DNA from: Haliotis asinina | Lineage: Eukaryota > Mollusca > Gastropoda > Lepetellida > Haliotidae | Length of the DNA stretch: 64,000 nt | Assembly (NCBI RefSeq): GCF_037392515.1 | Contig: NC_090291.1 | Span: 28,258,001 to 28,322,000, forward strand | Reading direction: 5' to 3' | Notes under the pieces: generated by a model | Database searches by the model: none | What the model was told of the DNA's origin: nothing | What the model saw: only the letters and a program-made list of their open reading frames with translations | Shown: piece by piece, positions 1 to 14,690 of the stretch | Layout of the letters: each line of letters begins with the position of its first letter | Position numbering within the stretch: position 1 is the first letter of the stretch | Made by a program: the position numbers and the translations under genes

Positions 1-37
1 AACGGGCTGACAGTAGTCCTTCCACCATCCATTACAG

Positions 38-182
38 CTGGGAGGTGGGGTAACCTTTTGGTTAAGGCGACACCCGGATTCGATTCGCCACATCGGCGTC
101 ATCGGTGAAACCCATTTCCGTGTCCCCCGCCGCAATTTTGCTGGCATTTTGCCTAAAGCGGCGTAAACCCTTTCTCACTCAC
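38..182 (+). repeat. tRNA-type SINE, family 1
   Basis: The head reads like a degraded tRNA (a ggggtaacc..ggttaag box A region followed by a gattcgattcg box B region). The body has the family's cccatttccgtgtcccc stretch and the tail has aaagcggcgtaaa before CTCAC repeats. The copy is diverged but nearly full length. Confidence 0.7.
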
Positions 183-399
183 ATCAATTTCACTGGACAT
201 CTTCGAGCACAAGTACGGTGGGCACACTGTAACCCCTCAGTGGATGAGGATACATTGCGGAGTGGTCTCTAAAGTCGATATACGTTAATGCTTATGAAAC
301 GTGTGTAAAATCTCGGCAATGCCCTGTGATACGCTGTGTGTCAGACAACAGATAGTATAGGAAGTTTTGGGTTGTTGCTTGTTAAACACCACAGTCAGC

Positions 400-600
400 G
401 ATCTTACGGCCTTATGGTGACTGTATGTAAATAATCGAGCAATCAAGTAATCAACGGTAAAAGTAACTGGGATACGATGACGTGCGTCAACCATAGCTAG
501 CCTGACCACCCCATCCCGATAATCGCCCCTTACGACAAGTATGGGCTGATGAAGACGACAATCTACGCCGGACCTTCACGGGTTTATCGAATGAAGAGTT
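400..600 (+). repeat. SINE-like repeat, family 2, 5'-truncated
   Basis: Carries the family-2 body and tail: tgtaaataatcgag, then the cgatgacgtgcgtcaacc block, then cctgaccaccccatcccgat, aatcgccccttacgacaag and ccttcacggg. The first 40 or so bases of the family (the ttttacgccgc module) are not clear here. Confidence 0.65.
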
Positions 601-719
601 TCAGGATATATCCAGCCAGGTGTGTGTATTCAATGTAAATGACTAGGTCAGACATTTTTAAAATAGATTTTCTTGTTGGATGTATGTTAAACGCTCCACT
701 TTACAGCATTCCACACACA

Positions 720-1665
720 ACAGCAGTCTAATAATAATGATAGCAGAAGAATTGATTTACAAGGTTAAAGTTATTATCTATATTGATAAGTCAGTGTTTC
801 GTTTAAAATGATAACAGGGCGATTCATTTATATCGATAATAGAGTAATTAATTTATGATGATAGTGATTCATACTTAATAACAGCGTGACTCATTAATAA
901 TGATAGTAGAGTGATTTTTTAAAATGATAATAGAGTGATTTATTTATAACATTAACAGAGTGAATTCATTTATAATTATCATAGTGTGATTCATGTATAA
1001 TGATAACAGATAATGACAACAGGGTGATAAATGAATAATTATCATAGAGTGATTCATTACTAATGATAAAAGAGTAACTGTTATTCGTTTATATCGACAA
1101 TGGAGTGATCCATTTATTGCATTAATAGAGTGATTCGTGTGTAATGATACTAGATAAAGATAACAGAATGATTCATGATCATGATAACAAAAAGATTCAT
1201 AAAGAATGATAACAGAGAGATACATTTATAATGATAATAGAGATATTCATTTATAATGAACAGAGTAACACATGCATAATGACAACAGATATGATATCAG
1301 GGTCATTCATTTTATATGATAACTGATTCATTTTTAGTGATAACAAAGTCATTTAATGATAACGGTAATTCATGAATGATAACAGCGTGATTCATGAATA
1401 ATGATAATAAAGTGATTCATGCAAAGATATCAGAGTGATTCACTTATGACGATAAAAGAGTGATTCATGTATAATGATAATAAGGTGATTCATGTAAAGA
1501 TATCATAGTGATTCATTTATAACGATAAAAGAGTGATTCATGTACAATGATAACAGGGTGACTCATTAATAGTGATAATAGAGTGATTCGTTTATAACAT
1601 TAATAGGGTGGTTCATTTATCATGACAGCAGTGTGATTCATGTATAATGATACTATACTACATTC
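720..1665. repeat. Degenerate AT-rich minisatellite (about 25-30 bp unit)
   Basis: About 950 bases of an imperfect tandem repeat built on gtgattcat + ttataatgataacaga. Units vary in length and sequence (gattcatg, gattcatt, ataatgataatag), with no homogenised core. Short reading frames here are by-products of the repeat. No gene is seen. Confidence 0.75.
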
Positions 1666-1689
1666 AAAATGTACGGAAACACCCTAAAG

Positions 1690-2350
1690 TTTAGAGCTAT
1701 ACATACTCCTCACAAAAAGCCTAGCAACATAAATGTTTAGTCCCATTACATTTTCATTTATGGACATTGCAAATTATGGAATCATGGAATGATGCAGCAG
1801 AAAGGTTGCCGTTGTGAAATGTTATGCCATTTCTCTGTAACACCGGCTCAAGGTCATCCAGAGTCTGAGGCTGAACATGGAGACCGTAAACACGACTTTT
1901 AATAATGTCCCAAGCATCAATAACGTTCAGTGGATTTAAGATCAAGTGACCTTGCAGAGTAGTCCATAAGTGTGATGGTGTTGATCTAAGCAACATCGTT
2001 AACAGCTCTTTCTCAGGCATTATTAGTCATGGACGGGCATTATTATCCACAAAAAGGAAGCTAGGGCTAGCTCGTTGTACCAGAGAAATGATTACAGGTT
2101 CAAGTATACACCGATCAGGGTGCACGTGTGAAGAGTGGAGTACATTCTTGCCATACATTTTGCATGTGTATTCTGAGGGTGGTTGCGTTCGGATGATGTT
2201 TTCAATGCTATCATATTAATCAATCTGGCAGTCACTAAAGGTAATCTTTGTATATTTACCTATCAGTGACACGTCGGCAAAATTCGCTATCCAGATTGAT
2301 AAATATATTACACTGAAAATACTTGCTGCTTCTGTCTTTTTGTGAGGAGG
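1690..2350 (-). mobile_element. Tc1/IS630-type DNA transposon remnant (C-terminal DDE part)
   Basis: Reading the minus strand, the peptide contains FVDNNARP (compare the family's 'F.QDNARPH') followed about 50 codons later by AWDIIKSRVYGL and QPQTLDDLEPVLQ, which match the C-terminal part of Tc1/mariner-type transposases (NPIEH.WD.l..R followed by a glutamine-rich 'PQTL..L' segment). The reading frame is interrupted, for example by a stop shortly after FVDNNARP, and NPIEH is altered to NPLNV. The amino-terminal helix-turn-helix part was not found next to it, and I could not define terminal inverted repeats. Likely a dead fragment. Confidence 0.65.
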
Positions 2351-5264
<2,914 letters not shown>

Positions 5265-5269
5265 ATACC

Positions 5270-6079
5270 ATGGGTTCTGTTAACACGACACTCACCTCGG
5301 AAGACAAGGATGAACACGGATGTGACTATTTCGCAAGTTTTGATCACTTTCCCTATTCGGAAACGTCCCAGGAATCCTTCTATCTCGGTCGCTACTCGCG
5401 TGATGGTAAATATAGCTTCAAACACGACGACCTGTGCCGGGTTAGAGCCAAGAAGCACAAGGTGGGACGTCGTCGTCACTGGGACTGTAATGTAAGGACT
5501 GGTCAGGTGGCTCAGGAGGTCGCGAAGGACTTCAACAAGTTGGTGGTGAAACAGAAGGACAAGATCATCATATCAGTGCCCATCCGAGCCGAAATGTCCA
5601 CCGTGTTCAACGAGTGGTCGCCGTTTGGGCTGTGCCTGAAATGTTGCAGTCCCCACGAAAAGAAGCTTGTGGTTGGGGAGGTCGTCCTTCTGGAACCCTA
5701 CTTCAACAGTAGGGAGAACGAGTACTACAGTGACTCAACGGGGTGTTCTGAAAACGAGGACCTGAGCGAGGAAGACAGGAACATTACACAAGCTTTCTCT
5801 CATTACTCATGGGAACACAGTGGGGGTAGGTTTGTGATATGTGGACTGAAGGGTAGGAAGATGGACAAGGAGTATTATTTCCGGGGCCCGACTGTTCACT
5901 CCAACCCCGTGGCCGGCAGGGGCGGAGAAGAGGACGAAGGGGCCGAGGGGGCTGAGGGGGACGAGGTTGGAGAGGAACACGAAGATTTTGGGGACAAGGA
6001 TGAAGGACTGCTTGGAATAAGGAATTTCTTTGTGAATCACGAATGCAACAAACTATGTGAGAACTTTTCTAAATTATAA
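5270..6079 (+). CDS. Alpha-kinase-fold protein, probable pseudokinase (copy 1)
   Basis: 269 aa in one coding exon. The C-terminal half matches the alpha-kinase (MHCK/eEF2K/TRPM7-type) domain: NITQAFSHYSWE (171-182), FVICGLKG (188-195), GPTVHS (206-211), then GIRNFFVNHECNKLC (249-263). The zinc-site residues H178, H257, C259 and C263 are all present, so the fold should be intact. Against the family, the catalytic aspartate of the 'DLQG' motif is Gly192, the aspartate of 'DP' is Gly206, and the ATP-site lysine position in LCRVRA is Arg59; activity is therefore doubtful. Residues about 217-246 form a very acidic Glu/Asp/Gly insert where canonical members have the short 'fG..nlG' loop. A splice acceptor (ccctcacag) ends 5 bases before the ATG, implying a non-coding upstream exon. 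No signal peptide or membrane segment is visible. Family assignment is firm; substrate and role are unknown. Confidence 0.87.
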   Translation: MGSVNTTLTSEDKDEHGCDYFASFDHFPYSETSQESFYLGRYSRDGKYSFKHDDLCRVRAKKHKVGRRRHWDCNVRTGQVAQEVAKDFNKLVVKQKDKIIISVPIRAEMSTVFNEWSPFGLCLKCCSPHEKKLVVGEVVLLEPYFNSRENEYYSDSTGCSENEDLSEEDRNITQAFSHYSWEHSGGRFVICGLKGRKMDKEYYFRGPTVHSNPVAGRGGEEDEGAEGAEGDEVGEEHEDFGDKDEGLLGIRNFFVNHECNKLCENFSKL

Positions 6080-7149
6080 ACGAAGACTAAGTCTCGTGTG
6101 TTTACTGACAATCAAACCCGGAGAAGTATGACTTCGAAGATAAAAGATTATCTACGCTTGTTTACCTCTGAATCATAATATGCCATCACCACTTCTCGTT
6201 GTATATAGGTATGTCTTTGTCATCTAAATTCTTATTTCACGGAATTTGCTCGTTATTTCGTATTCGATGTGTCATCATTTAGCTGTCATCCCAAATCGGA
6301 ATCGCCTGGTCACAGCCGATTGACTCGTCAAACTCTGAGGTAGATGCTCATGCTTTCAATCAACGGTTTGACTGGTTTCAGCCCAGACTCTTTCCCGATG
6401 GTGTTTGTTAAGGTTAATAAATTGCCGTGACAAAAGGCATACGAAATCCCCTATGAACCAGCAAAACAAAGTAATTGGTCACAAAAATTAAATATCTGCT
6501 CACCAGATCTTGTTATTACAGTGAGATCAGATATACTAACTGAAGGTAGATTACAAAGTCAGTGGTCTGGCGTGAAGCGTCAGTGTTGAATATATTAGTA
6601 GATTGTAGGTCGGATATTGTTGACACCTGACAATGATAGGCAGAGGCTGAACTCCAGATGAAAAGTCCGTGTGTAAGTCCATGGTTGAGCGTCAACACAA
6701 CAACCAGGCTTTATATATACTTACACAGTGTCCGGAACATTCGAACACAGCGTGGCTGTATCGTCATTCACTTAGAACTTTCTCGAACACAAAGTAAACA
6801 GTAGTTTGACAAGGGCAGGTAACTGGAGCGTTAACAAGAAGGCCTACCGCTAAAAATACTATCGCCATTGAACTTATGTGATATGAAAAGTGACCCACAA
6901 TCCACACACAAAAATCTAAACATTAAAACCCATGCTAACTATCAGTTAATCAATGATAATACAAAGTACAGAAAACGCTCTCTCGTAACACGTTGTATAT
7001 CTGAGAAAAGTGTCGACCACTGCCTTAAATAGCATCTTGTTCCATTTGCTCGTTGCTGCTTGTTTAAAACAACTTTTATTCGTGAGAAAGTTCCTAAGAA
7101 CACCTTCTCCGTGGTATTTACATAATATTATTTACATTCATTATACATG
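6080..7149. other. Downstream region of copy 1
   Basis: Presumed 3' UTR then intergenic DNA. The first AATAAA-type signal after the stop is near 6416 (gttaataaattg). No further coding exon is recognisable before the LINE begins. Confidence 0.4.
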
Positions 7150-7199
7150 ATAGACAGACAAGAACAGAAACTTGAGAAAGATTGGGGCAATTGTAATAA

Positions 7200-8203
7200 T
7201 TAAGAAAATCTTTTAGATTGACAAATATATGTTTGAACAATTTTAAATACGTTTTGATTGGCATGATCAGTCAGATCTGCATTGCCACGTAACAGTAACT
7301 CAGAGTTTATAGCAACATTGGTAACACTGCGTAAATTAGTCATCATGGTAGATCTCTGTTGAGTATATAGTTGACAGTCAAATAGGTAATGATAAGAAAT
7401 TTCACAAACATATCCACAAGAACATTTTGGATTATCTATTACACCAGCACGGAATAGATCGTAATGAAGTTGACTACACATGCAACGTAGTTTTGTAAGG
7501 GTGATATTAGTGATTTTCGGTCCAAAATCAAAGTATTGGGGAGCTGTGTTTTGTGTTACAACAATATTTGATTTAAAAGAATTCCGTGAAACGCTTTTCC
7601 TAACTTCAACTGGAAATTCATTCCACATTCTAATTGTGGATGGAAAATACGAAATATACGAAACCTTTAATCGGGAGAAGGAGAAGGGAAGCGAAATATC
7701 GATTTACGAAGATTATAGTTAATTTAAGACGCTACCTTCCCAGGAACAAGAGGTACCTCATTAAGGTAAGATGGTGCCATATTTTGTAAAAAAGACAAAG
7801 TTTTCGCTTTCTTCTACGCTCTGCTAAAGATTCCCAACCAGTTTCATAATACAGATGTTCATGGTGAGTATATTTGGGTAAACATGTTACAATTCTTGCT
7901 GCTTCTAATTGCAGTTTGCTTGGTATTGAGCAGTGAGCACACCCATCCCATATCTCACACGCATATTCGAAATGGGGTCTTATGAAAATTACATAAATTC
8001 TATTCAATACACAGCGCGGTAATAAAAAAAATGAGTTTACATAGAGAGGATATCATTTTTGAAGTTGTTTTTACAATATTATCAATGTGGTCAGACCATT
8101 TACAATCTTTTAAAAATGTTAATACCAAGTATTTATGATTTTCAACGGTTTTGACCCTAACCCCGTTGAAGTAGAGATTGAGTGCTTCAGCATTCTTATG
8201 CAA
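7200..8203 (-). pseudogene. LINE reverse transcriptase thumb and C-terminal zinc-finger region
   Basis: Three consecutive minus-strand frames (8000-8203, 7732-8007, 7200-7628). The first carries NHKYLVLTFLKDCKWSDHI, the thumb motif usually written 'YLG...d..L.W..HI'. The second carries IRPHFEYACEIWDG and LQLEAARIVTCLP, typical of jockey-type elements. The third ends with a Cys/His cluster CSCGY...HYLFDC. At least two frame breaks separate the three pieces. Confidence 0.8.
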
Positions 8204-8241
8204 GGTGAAAATAATTGCCTCAGTTTTATCAGGATTATATG

Positions 8242-8514
8242 TTATAAGCCACCGCTGTGCCTTTCCAAGTTTGAATTCAGTTCTCTTTCAATGAACAGAT
8301 GATCATGAGAAGATAAGCCTAGCGACGAATCATCAGCAAATACTCGTAGCAAGCAGTCTAAGTCATCAGCAATGTCATTGACAAGAAATAAGAAATGACT
8401 GAGGATTGACTCTTGAGGGACACCAGCTTGTAAATACCTCGGCTTGGATAGGGCTCCATTTGCAAAGACGCTTTGTGAACGATTACTTATGTAATCAGCT
8501 AGCCAATTTAACAA
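8242..8514 (-). pseudogene. LINE reverse transcriptase, motifs B to D
   Basis: Follows motif A in another frame: LNWLADYISNRSQSV, AGVPQESILSHFLFLVND (motif B; canonical would be QGS) and FADDSSLGL (motif C, the catalytic 'YADD' type). Motif C keeps both aspartates. Confidence 0.85.
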
Positions 8515-9280
8515 TGAACCATGAATTCCGTACTTTCCTAAATTTCAACAATAAACCTTTATGCCACACACGATCAAAAGCTTTAGAGACATCACACAAA
8601 ACATACAATAGTGTTTTTTTGTCATCTAAGGCCTCACATATTCGGTAATGAATTTCAATCAATTGATGGACAGTTGAATGACCAGACTGAAATCCTGATT
8701 GGTCCTTGTATAATAATTGGTTTACATGAAAATAGTTGTACACATGTTTGAACATCACTCTCTCAAACACCTTGCCCACAATAATAAATAAGGGCATTAC
8801 ATGTGCTTCTTTCAACACACTTAGATATATACTAGCCTTTAATGATTGATTGAATAACATGCATAGTGGGATACGTATTGAATATACTACATTTTTAAGA
8901 AACTTATGACTAATTCTGTCCGGGCCTGAAGCTTTTTTAAGATGTAAACATTTGATTATATCAGACACTTCATTTACATAAATTGTTCCACAATCTAAAA
9001 TATTATCAGTACGTTTGTCAAAGAATGGTATATCAGTGTTTACTTCGTTAATACTAGATATAGACTGAAAATACTGATTAAGTTTCTCTGCTTTCTGAGT
9101 ATCAGTAAATAAAGTTGGATTTTCATCTGCATCATTTTGTTTCAAAGGCAGAATACAAGAGATGGATCCCGAATCTTTAATCAAGAACCGAAGTAATTTC
9201 CAGTAGGAATTGTTATTACTGCAATACACATCAAGTACAAAAAGTTTTTGTAAGACTGACATAAAATGAATCCTTTGCAT
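8495..9280 (-). pseudogene. LINE reverse transcriptase, fingers/palm part
   Basis: Contains LKKASGPDRISHKFLK (template-binding region), VGKVFERVMFKHVYNYF, QSGFQSGHSTVHQL and the catalytic motif A CDVSKAFDRVWH. The usual 'P.fKkG....NYRPISLL' block before VGKVFER is missing, an internal deletion. The frame is lost after motif A and picked up again by the next piece at 8242-8514. Confidence 0.85.
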
Positions 9281-10178
9281 AACATTTCATATTATTTTCT
9301 TTGTTTCTTGTAAGCCAGGATATCTACTGGACGTTTGTTTTCTTGGCCTTTTCTCTCATTCTGTTTCCTTTTCTACATTCCCTTCGAAGTTCTGAATTAA
9401 ACCAAGCTTTAGGAATATCAGTTGGTCGAATAGTGACCGTTTTAAAAGGAATGCACAATGAAATAAAGCGGTTGAGATGTTTGTAAAATTGTGCACATGC
9501 TTCATTAACGTTCCTGCAGCAACTAAATAAGTATTTCCAATTTGTTCCATTAATCATAGCATTGAGTTGCTCATAGTCACCTCTTTCATAACATAATACT
9601 TTTCTCTTATAGGCTAAGTTGGTATTTACATGAGCATCAACAGTGATAAATGTACCTTTGTGATCACTGACACTTTGACATAAATCTATAACACCACTCT
9701 CTGAAACATCAACATCAGCTCGTTGTCGCTGTTGCCATAGAGTCCACGACTGGCGTGGTACAATAGGATCAGGCCTAGATATATTTCCATATGCAACTAC
9801 ACTGGCCCCAAAGAAACGCGTGACAAAAATATCAGTTTACCTCGACGTGTTTTATATAATCGGATTACACAATAAATAAAGAATGTACAACAACCAAATC
9901 TTACACAGGGTTGGGTACATTTTTCCTCCACTTCTGTCTGTGACGACATTGTGACAAAGTCAGTACCTGGTGTGACCACCATGAGCATTAGTTATTAAAA
10001 CATTCTACTTCGAAAAACGGATTTTAGCAATGCGGCCTTTTTTAGTATATTCCCATACTGATGCTAACCCAGATCATCACGACTCCGCTGTCCAACTGGT
10101 CAAGCATGTTGGATATGTATTAATCTTTCAAGTTGTGCCCACCACTGAATAGATCATACATACAGAATAAACGTGCAA

Positions 10179-10590
10179 AACCTAGGATATCAGAGTGACG
10201 AACTTACTTTACCATGCATGTGCGATAAAAAAACCGCCAAAGATACATCGGGACCTAGATTTATTTATGGTGGAAACAGTATTCTGTTTCGTCCACTGAG
10301 GAAAATACACACACAACTGTTGCACGAGTGATCTGACCTCTCTATATTTAATGATAAGTCATGCGAAAAAGAAAACCCTCGTAGGTTAGTTTTCCCGGGA
10401 AATGAACTTCCCAGTATGTAGCTGATATACCGTCAGTACTTCAACTACGTGGTGACCTATTACTCATTAATAATTACAGAACCTACTGATGATATTTCCT
10501 TACCAGTAGCAGAGACCATATAACATTATATGGTCTCTGCCCGTAGCAACATCCGAGGTACGTTCTCCGGTGCGGTGTGACAGCGCTATG
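10179..10590 (+). repeat. Foldback block, arm A
   Basis: Starts acctaggatatcagagtgacga and includes gatttatttatggtg, actgttgcacgagtgatctg and gttagttttcccgggaaatg. The same sequence returns inverted at about 10557-10790 and direct at about 11055-11130 plus 11365-11700. The copies are diverged by substitutions and small indels. Confidence 0.75.
10509..10540. repeat. 32-bp perfect hairpin at the centre of the foldback block
   Basis: gcagagaccatataa is followed by a 2-base loop (ca) and its exact reverse complement ttatatggtctctgc, giving 15-bp arms without mismatch. It sits between arm A and the inverted arm B. Confidence 0.95.
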
Positions 10591-10790
10591 CAGCTATATA
10601 CTGGAAAGTCCATTTCCCAGGAAGATGTTTTTTCGCATGACTTACCGTTACAAATAGAGAGAACAGATTACAGTTGCGTGTATATTCCGCAGTGGACGAA
10701 ACAGAATACTGTTCCCACCATAAATAGATCTACGTCCCGATATGTCTTTGGGTTTTTTATCGTACATGCTGAAATTCGTCACCATTTGAT
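10557..10790 (-). repeat. Foldback block, inverted arm B
   Basis: Reverse-complement of arm A: ccagtatatagctgcat-type, cagtggacgaaacagaatac and caccataaatagatc mirror arm A. The plus-strand open frame 10570-11055 is only this arm read through. Confidence 0.7.
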
Positions 10791-11054
10791 TGTTCAGAAA
10801 GTTTCGGAAAAGCAGAATCTTGAACACCATGATCCGAAAAGTGCCCCATGTTGTCAGTCCTGCCCCGTCAGTCGTGAATCTCAATTGCCTGGTTCACGTG
10901 CGGTCCACCCATTTAAAACACATTTATCACGTGACTTAATGCACGGAACGTCTGCACTGAATACTCTCGTACCCAAATACACTACCACACATTATAAAAC
11001 GCGACACGCGACAATACAATGTTTCATCAAAATGTCGCGTATGTCGAGTGGATA

Positions 11055-11710
11055 AGACCTAGGACATCAGAGTGACGAGCTAACACTTTAACCACTAGCC
11101 TACCTTACTTTTCCTTGCATTTGGTTCTAAACGACATAGTAAGTTGACGAATGTCGTATATATTACGTCAGACTGCGGCGACCAAATCTATAATCCTCTG
11201 CTGCTCCTTTACTGTTTTACAATCGATAAACATTTATGAGTTGATGAGTTGAACGTATTTTAGCTTCAAGACTGCGTGCCCCCACATGGTGTAATATGCC
11301 CACGACAAGCTAAGACATGGACACCTTTTCCTGAGTCGCTAAATTGTATGTCACAGCATGAACGACAAAAAAAAAATCCAAAGATACACCAGATTTATTT
11401 ATGGTGTGAACAGTATTCTGTCCGCTGCGGAAAATGCACACTCAACTGTTGCACGAGTGATCTGACCTCTCCATATTTAATGATAAGTCATGTGAAAAAA
11501 CATCTCTTAGGTTAGTTTTCCCGGGAAATGGACTTTGCCGTATATAGCTGCATCGCGAAATCAACGCTCACTGCAGAACGCACCTCGGATGTCCCTACAG
11601 GTAAGGGAATATCATCAGTATGTTCTGTAATTAACAATAAGTAACAAGTCACCACGTAGTTGAAGTACCGACGGTATATTTTGTAGACGCTGTAGTCGTA
11701 GATGTAGTTG
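11055..11710 (+). repeat. Foldback block, direct arm C
   Basis: Direct copy of arm A in two parts: gacctaggacatcagagtgacga at about 11056, and from about 11390 gatttatttatggtgtgaac, ttgcacgagtgatctgacct, ggttagttttcccgggaaatg and ttgaagtaccgacggtata. About 230 bases of unrelated sequence lie between the parts. The 27-bp minisatellite begins just after this arm. Confidence 0.7.
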
Positions 11711-11744
11711 TGATGTGGACTGGCAGGAGTAGTTGAAGGAAGCA

Positions 11745-14690
11745 GGTGTCGTTGAGAGTATCTTGTATAGCGGGGTGACTGAGAGTATCTTGTATAGCGG
11801 GGTGACTGAGAGTATCTTGTATAGGGGTGTGACTGAGAGTATCTTGTATAGCGGGGTGACTGAGAGTATCTTGTATAGGGGTGTGACTGAGAGTATCTTG
11901 TATAGAGGTGTGACTGAGAGTATCTTGTATAGGGGTGTGACTGAGAGTATCTTGTATAGGGGTGTGACTGAGAGTATCTTGTATAGAGGTGTGCCTGAGA
12001 GTATCTTCTATAGGGGTGTGACTGAGAGTATCTTGTATAGGGGTGTGACTGAGAGTATCTTGTATAGCGGGGTGACTGAGAGTATCTTGTATAGAGGTGT
12101 GACTGAGAGTATCTTGTATAGCGGGGTGACTGAGAGTATCTTGTATAGAGGTGTGACTGAGAGTATCTTGTATAGCGGGGTGACCGAGAGTATCTTGTAT
12201 AGCGGGGTGACTGAGAGTATCTTGTATAGAGGTGTGACTGAGAGTATCTTGTATAGCGGTGTGATTGAGAGTATCTTGTATAGCGGGGTGACTGAGAGTA
12301 TCTTGTATAGAGGTGTGACTGAGAGTATCTTGTATAGCGGTGTGAATGAGAGTATCTTGTATAGCGGGGTGACTGAGAGTATCTTGTATAGAGGTGTGAC
12401 TGAGAGTATCTTGTATAGCGGTGTGATTGAGAGTATCTTGCATAGCGGGGTGACTGAGAGTATCTTGTATAGGGGTGTGACTGAGAGTATCTTGTATAGA
12501 AGTGTGACTGAGAGTATCTTGTATAGAGGTGTGACTGAGAGTATCTTGTATAGCGGTGTGATTGAGAGTATCTTGTATAGAGGTGTGACTGAGAGTATCT
12601 TGTATAGCGGGGTGACTGAGAGTATCTTGTATAGAGGTGTGACTGAGAGTATCTTGTATAGAGGTGTGACTGAGAGTATCTTGTATAGAGGTGTGACTGA
12701 GAGTATCTTGTATAGAGGTGTGACTGAGAGTATCTTGTATAGCGGGGTGACTGAGAGTATCTTGTATAGGGGTGTGACTGAGAGTATCTTGTATAGAGGT
12801 GTGACTGAGAGTATCTTGTATAGGGGTGTGACTGAGAGTATCTTGTATAGCGGGGTGACTGAGAGTATCTTTTATAGAGGTGTGACTGAGAGTATCTTGT
12901 ATAGAGGTGTGACTGAGAGTATCTTGTATAGAGGTGTGACTGAGAGTATCTTGTATAGCGGTGTGATTGAGAGTATCTTGTATAGCGGGGTGACTGAGAG
13001 TATCTTGTATAGGGGTGTGACTGAGAGTATCTTGTATAGAGGTGTGACTGAGAGTATCTTGTATAGGGGTGTGACTGAGAGTATCTTGTATAGCGGGGTG
13101 ACTGAGAGTATCTTGTATAGAGGTGTGACTGAGAGTATCTTGTATAGAGGTGTGACTGAGAGTATCTTGTATAGAGGTGTGACTGAGAGTATCTTGTATA
13201 GCGGTGTGACTGAGAGTATCTTGTATAGCGGTGTGATTGAGAGTATCTTGTATAGCGGTGTGATTGAGAGTATCTTGTATAGGGGTGTGACTGAGAGTAT
13301 CTTGTATCGGGGTGTGACTGAGAGTATCTTGTGTAGAAGTGTGACTGAGAGTATCTTGTATAGAGGTGTGACAGAGTATCTTGTATAGCGGGGTGACTGA
13401 GAGTATCTTGTATAGAGGTGTGACTGAGAGTATCTTGCATAGAAGTGTGACTGAGAGTATCTTGTATAGAGGTGTGACTGAGAGTATCTTGTATAGCGGT
13501 GTGATTGAGAGTATCTTGTATAGCGGGGTGACTGAGAGTATCTTGTATAGAGGTGTGACTGAGAGTATCTTGTATAGAGGTGTGACTGAGAGTATCTAGT
13601 ATAGAGGTGTGACTGAGAGTATCTTGTATAGAAGTGTGACTGAGAGTATCTTGTATAGAGGTGTGACTGAGAGTATCTTGTATAGCGGTGTGATTGAGAG
13701 TATCTTGTATAGCGGGGTGACTGAGAGTATCTTGTATAGGGGTGTGACTGAGAGTATCTTGTATAGGGGTGTGACTGAGAGTATCTTGTATAGAGGTGTG
13801 ACTGAGAGTATCTTGTATAGAGGTGTGACTGAGAGTATCTTGTATAGCGGTGTGATTGAGAGTATCGTGTATAGCGGTGTGATTGAGAGTATCTTGTATA
13901 GCGGGGTGACTGAGAGTATCTTGTATAGGGGTGTGACTGAGAGTATCTTGTATAGAAGTGTGACTGAGAGTATCTTGTATAGAGGTGTGACTGAGAGTAT
14001 CTTGTATAGAGGTGTGACTGAGAGTATCTTGTATAGAGGTGTGACTGAGAGTATCTTGTATAGAAGTGTGACTGAGAGTATCTTGTATAGAGGTGTGACT
14101 GAGAGTATCTTGTATAGCGGTGTGATTGAGAGTATCTTGTATAGCGGGGTGACTGAGAGTATCTTGTATAGGGGTGTGACTGAGAGTATCTTGTATAGAG
14201 GTGTGACTGAGAGTATCTTGTATAGCGGGGTGACTGAGAGTATCTTGTATAGGGGTGTGGCTGAGAGTATCTTGTATAGAGGTGTGACTGAGAGTATCTT
14301 GTATAGGGGTGTGACTGAGAGTATCTTGTATAGAGGTGTGACTGAGAGTATCTTGTATAGAGGTGTGGTTGAGAGTATCTTGTATAGCGGGGTGACTGAG
14401 AGTATCTTGTATAGGGGTGTGACTGAGAGTATCTTGTATAGAGGTGTGACTGAGAGTATCTTGTATAGAGGTGTGACTGAGAGTATCTTGTATAGCGGGG
14501 TGACTGAGAGTATCTTGTATAGGGGTGTGACTGAGAGTATCTTGTATAGAGGTGTGACTGAGAGTATCTTGTATAGGGGTGTGACTGAGATTATCTTGTA
14601 TAGCGGGGTGACTGAGAGTATCTTGTATAGGGGTGTGATTGAGAGTATCTTGTATAGAGGTGTGACTGAGAGTATCTTGTATACAGGTTG
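11745..14690. repeat. 27-bp minisatellite, about 109 copies (3 kb)
   Basis: A near-uninterrupted array with core gtgactgagagtatcttgta plus a variable 7-base end (tagcggg, taggggt, tagaggt, tagaagt). Read on the plus strand it gives TESILYRGV/TESILYSGV; the minus strand gives YTRYSQSHx in one frame and IQDTLSHxx in another. Both strands stay open for more than 1.6 kb because the unit is divisible by three and stop-free in several frames, so length is no evidence of coding. One short unit at about 13369 shifts the frame and one unit at about 13597 carries a stop. The variants recur in the same order several times (see findings). Both flanks carry a related agtagttgaaggaagcagg sequence (11731 and 14708). 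Confidence 0.97.

Larger units (their letters stand above)
7150..9790 (-). mobile_element. Jockey-like non-LTR retrotransposon (LINE), 5'-truncated and decayed
   Basis: On the minus strand, from high to low coordinates: the end of an AP endonuclease with the SDHK motif (about 9650-9670), a linker with IPKAWFNSELRRECRKGNR (about 9340-9420), a reverse transcriptase in pieces (8000-9280), and a C-terminal zinc-finger-like CSCGY..SYHYLFDC segment (about 7380-7440). The pieces lie in different frames, so the element is dead. The endonuclease starts abruptly near 9790, as expected from 5' truncation during target-primed insertion. No clear poly-A tail or target-site duplication was found, so the lower boundary is approximate. 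Confidence 0.85.

Noticed and set aside
11745-14690. CRISPR-like array
   Set aside because: Units are contiguous with no unique spacers and the genome is clearly eukaryotic.
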